A stretch of 64,000 nucleotides of DNA, taken from contig CAYSWR010000001.1 of the NCBI GenBank assembly GCA_964434855.1, positions 1-64,000 of the forward strand, read 5' to 3'. The notes beneath the pieces were generated by a model. It saw nothing but the letters and a program-made list of their open reading frames with translations. It was not told the origin of the DNA and did no database searches. A program made the position numbers and the translations under genes. This document shows positions 34,641 through 41,600 of the stretch, one piece after another (within the stretch, counting starts at the first letter, position 1; every line of letters begins with the position of its first letter). Source of the stretch: UBA8516 sp964434855. Its GTDB lineage: Archaea; Thermoproteota; Nitrososphaeria; Nitrososphaerales; Nitrosopumilaceae.

Positions 34641-35197
34641 ACCGGTATACACAATACTATAGCACCAAAAAGAAGAGTTAGGTTAAATCCGATCCATACT
34701 GCAGAAAGAAGAACAGATAAAATAGCAATTGGTATTAATTTTCTAACATTTTGGCTGTTGGTTTGTGACAGAACTATAAAACCACCAAATGCACTTAACA
34801 AAAGACCTGATTCAAGTACAAGATGAGAGATGCTTACAACGCCGTCAATGCCGAATATATTGTGTGAAATCAAGTCTGCATAACCTGCTGTGACCTGCAA
34901 TGATGTTCCAATGATAAGAATTTTCAGTCCTTTTTTAATTGATGTATTTTGTGGATTTATAATCAAAATAATTGAACCTAAGATTGCAGAACATGTAATC
35001 ATCCCAACACCTGCATACACTGCAACATGTTGAATTGTCCAAAATAGCTCAGGTTCACGCATAAGATGTGATGTTGCATCCCATATACCAGCTAAAAGCT
35101 CAACAACAGTTCCTGATACAGCAAGAATAGAAATTGTATTGATTATAGACTTCCTATTTGAAATTAACGTATTTGAAAATGCATTTGAAAGTTTCAT
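34604..35197 (-). CDS. multi-spanning membrane protein (197 aa)
   Basis: About five to six hydrophobic segments (e.g. around residues 16-36, 50-75, 85-108, 118-140, 150-175) with short loops; no enzymatic motif recognised. A His-containing FWTIQHVAVYAG segment is present. It overlaps the 3' end of the previous membrane gene by 37 bp. Confidence 0.65.
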   Translation of the reverse strand: MKLSNAFSNTLISNRKSIINTISILAVSGTVVELLAGIWDATSHLMREPELFWTIQHVAVYAGVGMITCSAILGSIILIINPQNTSIKKGLKILIIGTSLQVTAGYADLISHNIFGIDGVVSISHLVLESGLLLSAFGGFIVLSQTNSQNVRKLIPIAILSVLLSAVWIGFNLTLLFGAIVLCIPVYEMFSSGCAVL

Positions 35198-35247
35198 CAG
35201 AATAAAATTAATTATACAACATTATATAGAGTGTTGTCTTGAAAAGT

Positions 35248-35550
35248 TTAGCTCTGACTTTCTTGAGCACGTACATATGCAATAGCTTTTTTCATTTCAA
35301 GTGCACGCTCAAACAAGATCTTTCTTACTTCTATCAATTCAGATGCAGTCATACTTCGCTTTTGTGATTCAAAGAACAATTCTGCAAATCCCCCTGTCAC
35401 ATATCCAACAAATATTCCAAAGGCCACTTCGACATCATCTTTAGTAAGCGGTTTCAAGTCATACGCCATATTTCTCATCTGTTGAGGATTTACCATTAGG
35501 TTGTCTATTAGTTGCTGAAGTGTATCCTTTAGTTCTACGGTAAGTACCAT
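35248..35550 (-). CDS. conserved hypothetical protein (100 aa)
   Basis: A helical soluble protein of 100 residues if started at the ATG at 35550 (MVLTVELKD), or 106 residues from 35568. No domain recognised. It contains LTKDDVEVAFGIFVGYVTGGFAELF and a charged C-terminal helix. It lies divergently from the short plus-strand gene at 35665. Confidence 0.6.
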   Translation of the reverse strand: MVLTVELKDTLQQLIDNLMVNPQQMRNMAYDLKPLTKDDVEVAFGIFVGYVTGGFAELFFESQKRSMTASELIEVRKILFERALEMKKAIAYVRAQESQS

Positions 35551-35633
35551 AATTTTTGTAAGTATCATTTACAAAAGAACCTTACCAGATCAGATCATAT
35601 GACAAAATTTCGATCTTTTTTGACTGGTGTAAT

Positions 35634-35643
35634 AATTATTATA
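35634..35643 (+). promoter_or_regulatory. TATA box for the gene at 35665
   Basis: AATTATTATA centred about 26 bp before the ATG at 35665, predicting a leaderless mRNA; it argues against the longer upstream start at 35599. Confidence 0.45.
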
Positions 35644-35664
35644 CCTCATGAGAGAAGAGATTTT

Positions 35665-35904
35665 ATGAGTCCTGGAATAGGCCTGATGAAAAGAAGACTC
35701 CCAACTGAGAAAGAAGCTGTTCCCTTAGCTGTCTCTGGGATAATAAAACAATACGGTGTTGCAGCAGAACAGGTTAAGACACTTGAAACAAAATATGATG
35801 AAGATGAGGGAGACTGGTATGTCGCCCTTGGCTTTAATGGAAAAAGAGCCATTGTTAAAATGGATTCCGTACAGGGAACAATAATAGAAATTAAAGAAAT
35901 TTAG
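35665..35904 (+). CDS. conserved hypothetical (79 aa)
   Basis: A 79-residue basic N-terminus plus beta-rich domain: EQVKTLETKYDEDEGDWYVALGF and KRAIVKMDSVQGTIIEIKE, which resembles a PepSY-like or viral-capsid-like beta hairpin but is not confidently assignable. The TATA box favours start MSPGIGLMKRR. Confidence 0.6.
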   Translation: MSPGIGLMKRRLPTEKEAVPLAVSGIIKQYGVAAEQVKTLETKYDEDEGDWYVALGFNGKRAIVKMDSVQGTIIEIKEI

Positions 35905-35919
35905 TAAGAATGTTGGATT

Positions 35920-36549
35920 TTATCTCTTAAACTGCACATTAGATACTTCGGATTCGCCAATCATAACTAGTCCCCCATCACGTAGCTGCTGAATAAGCTG
36001 TATCACTTCTTTTTCTACCTGTCCTCTTTGAAGGCCAGTTATTTGTGCAAATGCATCCACAAGATCTGTTATTTTTCGTTGTCCGTTGCACAATTTCCAA
36101 AAATCAATAATTGCTTGGTTTACCATAAATCCCTGTTCATGTTCATTCATCAATACCAACGAACCATCTTCTTGTTTTACAACAGAACCTACTCCTTGCG
36201 GCATTGCAGTTTCATAATTTATTGGTGTGATTGTTTTTTGTTTGTCATAGTTTATCAGCTTCTTGCCTGCTTCAGACATTTTTTCTGGAGTCCAGACAGG
36301 CTCCCAAACTATTTCAATATTAACGCCATTTACTCCAGGGACTTTGTTAACGTATCTTTTTACATCATTGACTAATGTATCATGTAAAGGACAACCGCGT
36401 GTTGTCATAGTCATTTTAATATCTATTTTATTGTCAGCACTTACATCAACTCCGTAAATTAATCCCATGTCTACAACATTGATTGGAATTTCAGGGTCCA
36501 TGCATTGTTTTAGAGAGTCTAGAATTTGTTGTGAGGTTACTGTACCCAT
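35920..36549 (-). CDS. MIP18 (DUF59) - PqqD fusion protein
   Basis: A two-domain protein of 209 residues. Residues 1-100 are a MIP18/SufT/PaaD-type iron-sulfur assembly domain: MDPEIPINVVDMGLIYGV and the conserved Cys in TRGCPLHDTL. After a linker (about residues 100-125), residues 130-205 have the shape of a PqqD/RRE-type winged helix: EQGFMVNQAIIDFWKLCNGQRKITDL and then IQQLRDGGLV. PqqD-like domains bind peptides or radical SAM partners. The MIP18 half is confident, the PqqD assignment is by pattern and should be tested by a profile search. It is followed on the same strand by mtnA. Confidence 0.8.
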   Translation of the reverse strand: MGTVTSQQILDSLKQCMDPEIPINVVDMGLIYGVDVSADNKIDIKMTMTTRGCPLHDTLVNDVKRYVNKVPGVNGVNIEIVWEPVWTPEKMSEAGKKLINYDKQKTITPINYETAMPQGVGSVVKQEDGSLVLMNEHEQGFMVNQAIIDFWKLCNGQRKITDLVDAFAQITGLQRGQVEKEVIQLIQQLRDGGLVMIGESEVSNVQFKR

Positions 36550-36582
36550 AAAATGGGTTCATTCACGTATGAAATAAATACC

Positions 36583-37559
36583 TTACATCTTTGATTTGAA
36601 CAACTTTTTGATAGATTCTTCAAAAGGCTGTTTTGCAATTCCTTCTTCTGTTATGATTCCTGTGATTAGCTCAGGAGGAGTCATATCAAACGCTGGATTT
36701 ATGACGCCTATATCATCTGGAGCGGTTTTTCTATCTCCTATTTGTGTGACCTCAGTTGCTTTTCTTTGTTCAATGATTACGTCTCCAGGATTACTTTTCA
36801 GATCAAAAGTAGAGAGAGGAGCAGCCACATAGAATGGTATGTTGTGTTGTTTTGCCATCATAGCTACTTGATATGTTCCTATTTTGTTGTAGACGTGACC
36901 TGTGCGCAAAATCCTGTCTGCGCCTACTATTACTTTGTTTACCAAGCCCTTTACCATAACATATCCTACTGCGGTATCTGGAATTAAGCTGACATCTATA
37001 CCGTCATGTTTCAGTTCAAAGGTAGTAAGTCGAGAGCCTTGCATTACTGGTCTTGTTTCAGTAGCTATGACTTTGATCTTTTTACCACTTTCTTTTGTTG
37101 CACGTATAACTCCTAACGCTGTCCCATATCCCACCGTAGCAAGTGCACCAGCATTACAATGAGTCATTATTGTATCGTTGTTTTCAAACAAAGCTGCACC
37201 ATGTTTTCCCATCTTCATGTTGGTCTCTATGTCTTCTTCTGCCATTTTTTTTGCAGTTCGAATTATTGATTTTTTTATTTCAGAAACATCATTGGATTCA
37301 TTTGCAACCTTCATTATTTTATCAAGACCCCATGCGAGATTTACGGCAGTTGGCCTAGTTTCAAAGAGAGTTTTTCTTGCCTTTTCTAGATCTTTTAATA
37401 GTGTTTTCTTTGTTTTTGCCTTGCTTTGTAGTGCAGCTAAAGCTAATCCAAAAGCGCCTGAAACTCCTATAGCTGGAGCACCTCTAACCACTAAAGTTTT
37501 GATTGCATTTGCTACATCCTTGTAATCAGTGTATTTTACAAAGACAAGCTTGTTTGGTA
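36583..37559 (-). CDS. mtnA: S-methyl-5-thioribose-1-phosphate isomerase, 5' end in gap
   Basis: Methionine-salvage isomerase (or related aldose-phosphate isomerase) making methylthioribulose-1-phosphate. Visible about 325 residues: the N-terminal PNKLVFVKYTDYKDVANAIK leads into VVRGAPAIGVSG, then THCNAGALATVGYGTALGV, ATETRPVMQGSRLT and VGADRI. The N-terminus (usually about 20 residues before PNKLV) is lost in the N run. The reading frame is intact to the gap. No ATG is available for the start. Confidence 0.9.
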
Positions 37560-37659
37560 NNNNNNNNNNNNNNNNNNNNNNNNNNNNNNNNNNNNNNNNN
37601 NNNNNNNNNNNNNNNNNNNNNNNNNNNNNNNNNNNNNNNNNNNNNNNNNNNNNNNNNNN
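37560..37659. other. assembly gap (100 N)
   Basis: Exactly 100 consecutive N. This is the conventional placeholder for a scaffold gap of unknown length. It cuts the 5' end of mtnA and the 3' end of the dehydrogenase-like gene, both on the minus strand; the two contigs may or may not be adjacent. Confidence 0.98.
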
Positions 37660-38288
37660 TTTCCTAAATATTTGTGGATTTCATCTGCAAAGGACCACAT
37701 CTCGTCGTAGCTTACTTTGTTTTTTATAGCAATCATGTTACTAAGCTGGGCATAGTTTATGAGCCAACCATAATAGGAAGTGTCGCATATTATTTTAGCA
37801 AGCTCTAATGTAAGTGGGTTCGACATTTTCTTTGTCTTGACACTACATTTTTTCATCATGTTAGAGTATGTTGAAGACGCCCAGTTGGATTGAGGAGCAC
37901 TTGGTTCTATTGCATAAAATTTTGTATACCGTTTCAAATCATAAAGCATTCTTTTGTGTACTCCTCTCGTTGCACTGTAAATGACTGGTATTGGAAGTTT
38001 AGATTGAAGGATATGAGTAGTGCCAGGACTTACTGTACCATGAATAACTATGCCTTTGGGTTTGAATTTACGATAAAGCAATAGTACGTTAGGAATGAAT
38101 TTTTCTGTAAGTGATATACAGATGTGAAGTAAACAAGTATCAAGACTAGCATATTTGTCAAATTGTTTTTTATTCATTAATTTTTGATTTATATCATATC
38201 CTGTTACAGAGACTGCCTTTGAAATAAGCTGTAAAATTGGTATGCCTATTTCACCTAATCCTGCTACAACATCTTTAGTTTTTTTCAT
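37660..38288 (-). CDS. NAD-binding dehydrogenase-like protein, 3' end in gap
   Basis: A partial gene, 209 visible residues from ATG at 38288. The N-terminal Rossmann fold has GLGEIGIPILQLIS (GxGxxG) and strand ends typical of UDP-glucose/GDP-mannose or 6-phosphogluconate dehydrogenases; IHGTVSPGTTHILQSK recalls the nucleotide-sugar dehydrogenase STVPPGTT motif. The C-terminus is in the gap. The family is confident at the superfamily level only. It is the first of several genes here with glycan-metabolism character. Confidence 0.7.
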
Positions 38289-38442
38289 ATTAAGTAAACG
38301 TAAAAACTGTTTTATGAATGACTAATTAGTTTTTGGATTATTATCATGATGTTATTTTTTGCCGTATTCAATTAATGGGATCCTAGAATGTAAAAATAGA
38401 GTTCATTATATAGTACAATAATTATGAAAGAAGATATTTTTG

Positions 38443-38579
38443 ATGAGACCCAAAATTGATGAAAATGAATTGAAATGAATAAAAAAATCTAGTTTCGGAC
38501 TACTTTTCACGTTACACTCGATGTTAATCTAGGAGGATGTATTCCAGTACTGGTTGATGTCGACAAAAACACCTTCCTT
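38443..38579 (+). pseudogene. remnant of a DegT/DnrJ-type aminotransferase
   Basis: In the 434-bp gene-free stretch 38289-38722. A short frame reads MRPKIDENELK and stops (38443-38478); after a frame change 38496-38579 reads RTTFHVTLDVNLGGCIPVLV plus DVDKNTFL. These resemble the start and the 'V..GA.PVFVDVDxxTF' core of sugar aminotransferases (DegT family), but with stops, a frameshift and about 160 bp less than expected between them. The likely interpretation is a decayed, internally deleted gene; the match is by eye. Confidence 0.4.
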
Positions 38580-38642
38580 TAGTGGTAATTTTGTAAAGGC
38601 ATATCCAAAATTTGTCATGTTTCCAGTATGAAGCGTTTTCAT
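38529..38642 (-). pseudogene. remnant of a glycosyltransferase N-terminus
   Basis: A minus-strand frame from ATG with 37 residues: it starts MKTLHTGNMTNFGYAFTKLP, then continues LKEGVFVDINQYW before a stop. This pattern resembles the beginning of family 4-type glycosyltransferases (HxGN..N.GY..AK.LR..G...D). Its end overlaps the aminotransferase remnant on the other strand, so the two decayed genes face each other. A coincidental frame cannot be excluded. Confidence 0.4.
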
Positions 38643-38722
38643 CGGGTTATCACTTTTTAGCATAAATGGTCATATTATTCAAATAGTTACTACATCTAAT
38701 TGTTAATTGAAAGATTGCAACA

Positions 38723-39196
38723 ATGAAATCTAGATACAAAAAAACATTGCCTTTCAGAGCATGGTTCTATTTTAGAATGGGCTGGTCAACTTATTTTGCT
38801 TTCATTTTTGCTGCAGTGAACACATTAGTAGTGACTTATTATTTGGCAATTGAAAGAATACCAGAATTAAAATATATTTTTTCTTCGTTTTTAATTTATG
38901 CAATGGTAATGATTGTAATAGGAATACCGTTGTTAGTTCTGTCTGGATATGCTCATTTCAAAAAAAGCCAAGCTTATAGTTCTGAAGCAGATATTGGGGT
39001 AGAAAGTAATCCATATTATTTCAAACTGCCACCAGGACATCAAAGAGATGTATTAGTACCTCTACAATTATTACTTTCACAGATGATTCTCAAGATTGCA
39101 ACAAATGAAAAATTAACAGTAGAAGAAATTGACAAATTAAAAGATATTCAGAAAAAATTAGATATTCTCATCAAAGGAGGTTCACTTGATAAGTGA
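38723..39196 (+). CDS. membrane protein with cytoplasmic helical tail (157 aa)
   Basis: Two membrane spans (about residues 22-42 and 55-76) followed by a soluble part of about 80 residues with two amphipathic helices. N-terminus is basic (KSRYKKTLPFRAWFYFRMG). I do not recognise a family; being beside glycosyltransferase genes suggests a surface-glycan role, but that is inference. Confidence 0.65.
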   Translation: MKSRYKKTLPFRAWFYFRMGWSTYFAFIFAAVNTLVVTYYLAIERIPELKYIFSSFLIYAMVMIVIGIPLLVLSGYAHFKKSQAYSSEADIGVESNPYYFKLPPGHQRDVLVPLQLLLSQMILKIATNEKLTVEEIDKLKDIQKKLDILIKGGSLDK

Positions 39197-39379
39197 AATT
39201 TATTCAATTTTTTCGTGAATAATTCCAAGTATTTGTAAAACCACAATTAGTCATATTGTTTCTATTATACTAAATGTAATGATTATTAATGATTAAAAGA
39301 TGCTGTTACATTTCATTTGTACAAATATGAAAAACTATATGTGATAAAATTATCATATTAATTTCAAGATGTTGGATTT

Positions 39380-40228
39380 ATGAAAACCTATTTTGCCATT
39401 GTAACATGTAGAAATTCAGAGAATAACATAGAAAATGCACTTAATTCGTTAAAGAATCAAACATTAAAACCTGATTATGTGATAGTAATAGATGACGGAT
39501 CAAAGGATAAAACACCTGAGATTTTAGAAAGGATACGAAATAGTTGGAGCAGGCTATATGTAATAACAAATCCTGACTTGGGATACAATATTGGACGAGT
39601 CGCAAGTAACTGGAATAAAGCAATCAAATTTGCTGAAGAATTGAAACTGACAAAAACGGATTACCATATGATTACCACAGATGATACGATATATGAAGAA
39701 CAGTATGCTGAGAAAATGGTAAAAATGTTGGATACTGATCCTAAAATTGCAATTGCTTCTGGCAATTATGACAAGAATATCTACATCACACCTCATGGTG
39801 CAGGCAGATTTGTCAGAAATTCTTTTTTTAATACTTATCTTCATTTTTATCCAGAAAAAATGGGTTATGAATCACTTGTCTTGCATATAGCTAATCGACA
39901 CGGTTATACATACAAGATTTTCAATGATGCTCGATTTAGACATACTAGAGAACTAGGAAAAGATCATCATTTCTATGAATTTGGTGCAAGTATGCGTACT
40001 TTAGGATACCATCCTTTATTTGTAATGGGTAGATTCTTTTTGTATTTTGTCAAGGGAAAACCCATAGGAAGAAAGGGAGCAATTTACATGCTTTATCATT
40101 ATCTAAAATATACACCAAAAGATGATGGTTATGACAGCATGTATGATAGTGAAACTAGAGAATTCATCAGGGATGCCCAATGCCGCAGAATAAAGAACAT
40201 ATTGAAAGGGAAAATTACCAAACATTGA
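39380..40228 (+). CDS. family 2 glycosyltransferase
   Basis: GT-A fold glycosyltransferase of 282 residues: AIVTCRNSENNIENALNSL, the UDP-sugar motif IDDGSKDKTPEIL, TTDDT for the DxD position and later aromatic-rich helices with KYTPKDDG near the C-terminus. No membrane span of an integral GT2 processive enzyme is seen. It is likely to make a surface polysaccharide or glycolipid. Confidence 0.85.
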   Translation: MKTYFAIVTCRNSENNIENALNSLKNQTLKPDYVIVIDDGSKDKTPEILERIRNSWSRLYVITNPDLGYNIGRVASNWNKAIKFAEELKLTKTDYHMITTDDTIYEEQYAEKMVKMLDTDPKIAIASGNYDKNIYITPHGAGRFVRNSFFNTYLHFYPEKMGYESLVLHIANRHGYTYKIFNDARFRHTRELGKDHHFYEFGASMRTLGYHPLFVMGRFFLYFVKGKPIGRKGAIYMLYHYLKYTPKDDGYDSMYDSETREFIRDAQCRRIKNILKGKITKH

Positions 40229-40277
40229 ATTTTAAATAATTTTTTGAATGGTAGTTTAATTCTGTGATATCCATTCT

Positions 40278-41513
40278 TTAGAGTTTTTGTGTTTTTTTCA
40301 TGGTTTTACCGATAAACAATCTATACCAAATTTCTAATGAGAGAAGTCCTAACATTTTGCTGATGTAGCGGACATTTAATTCTAAATTATCTTGTAGTAA
40401 TTTTTTATGTATTGTGTTTAACCATTCTTCATTAATGATCTTATTTTTTACTATTTCAGAATCTGTATTCACATAAGTATTAACAATTTCTTTGGCATTC
40501 TTTCTCCATAATGAACACAAATCAAAGGTAAATCCCTTTTTAATGGGTTGAATTTTTTTAAAACCTTTTTGTTTAGTAAGAATTGAATATAATGGGATTT
40601 TACCATTGATTTTTTTAGGATCATATTTCACCTTCCATGGGATATGAGTTGCAAATTTTATCATTTTATCAGTGAGAAAGATTGACCTGATGTCTAAACC
40701 TAGAAATTTCCCAAATGCATTATTGGAAGGAATCCAATCATAAAGCAGTTTTCCATTAAAATCAGCAAGAAAAACTTGATCTAGTGGTTCAAGGTTATTA
40801 TTAAAATAAGGTTTTAGAAGTGCATATATTTTCTCCCATGAGAATTTTATTTTGGAGCCAAACATCTTGTGTTGATCCGGAACCCAGTCACGTTCATGGC
40901 ATGAAAGATATAGTTTTGTTTTATTCTTCCAATCTGTATTTTTTGGTAAATTTGAAAGAAATTTTTTGTATCTAAAAGTATAACCCCCAAACAATTCATC
41001 ACCACCGTCACCAGAGTAAAAGATACTTGATTGTTTCCTAGCTTCAGCCATTGGATAGTATTGATATAAATTCCATCTTGGTTCTTTTACGATGTAGATT
41101 AATTGTGGTAATTCACTTAGGATGTCATCTTTTATTATGTTATGAAAATTACCATCGTAAATTCTGGATATCTCCTTGGCTCTTTGAATCTCATCATCTT
41201 CATCCCCAAAACCCATGCTAAAACATTCGATCTTGATATCTGGAAGCACTGACCGTATCATTGCTAACGTGAGTCCTGAATCAATTCCACCACTAAGAGA
41301 CAATGAAATATTATTAGCTCTCAATTTTTTTTTCATTATTAATAGGTCATCTTTTACAATATCGTTTATTTTCGATTCAATATCATCAATCTTAGTTGGA
41401 ACAAAATCTTTGTAAGATAATGGCTTCATTATGGAAACCTTTTCAGGGTCATACCTTAGCGTTAGAATTTTTGAAATTGAATTGTAGTTAATTTTTGGTT
41501 GCACTGTATTCAA
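40278..41513 (-). CDS. asparagine synthase-like amidotransferase, synthetase domain only
   Basis: A 411-residue protein with the AsnB ATP-pyrophosphatase domain: LSLSGGIDSGLTLAMI (about residues 72-87) and SGDGGDELFGGY (about 170-180), both binding ATP. The N-terminal Ntn glutaminase domain is missing, so it would use ammonia or a separate donor, or modify something else, as in glycan-cluster homologues. It starts with TTG, preceding LTLRYDP that normally begins this domain. It lies convergent to the GT2 gene. Confidence 0.85.
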   Translation of the reverse strand: MNTVQPKINYNSISKILTLRYDPEKVSIMKPLSYKDFVPTKIDDIESKINDIVKDDLLIMKKKLRANNISLSLSGGIDSGLTLAMIRSVLPDIKIECFSMGFGDEDDEIQRAKEISRIYDGNFHNIIKDDILSELPQLIYIVKEPRWNLYQYYPMAEARKQSSIFYSGDGGDELFGGYTFRYKKFLSNLPKNTDWKNKTKLYLSCHERDWVPDQHKMFGSKIKFSWEKIYALLKPYFNNNLEPLDQVFLADFNGKLLYDWIPSNNAFGKFLGLDIRSIFLTDKMIKFATHIPWKVKYDPKKINGKIPLYSILTKQKGFKKIQPIKKGFTFDLCSLWRKNAKEIVNTYVNTDSEIVKNKIINEEWLNTIHKKLLQDNLELNVRYISKMLGLLSLEIWYRLFIGKTMKKTQKL

Positions 41514-41600
41514 AAAAAATTATTTTGATTATAAAAGTGATGGCATTAACAAATATTTACAGCAGCAGTGTAGAAAACTGAATAGATGAAGTGAATTGAT

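Noticed and set aside
35209..35238. Inverted repeat ACAAC...GTTGT as a terminator or operator
   Set aside because: Five base pairs with an AT-rich loop occur by chance at this composition; no T-run follows on the relevant strand.
39170..39182. Strong Shine-Dalgarno-like AAAGGAGG
   Set aside because: It lies inside the end of the membrane-protein gene and no start codon with a real gene follows.
39197..39379. AT-rich spacer before the GT2 gene searched for small genes or repeats
   Set aside because: Only short frames with no coding character and a short GATAA/TTATC inversion; nothing supportable.
41536..41590. C box-like GTGATGG and D box-like CTGA, candidate second C/D sRNA
   Set aside because: No flanking terminal stem and the C box deviates; nothing like the clear example at 45298.
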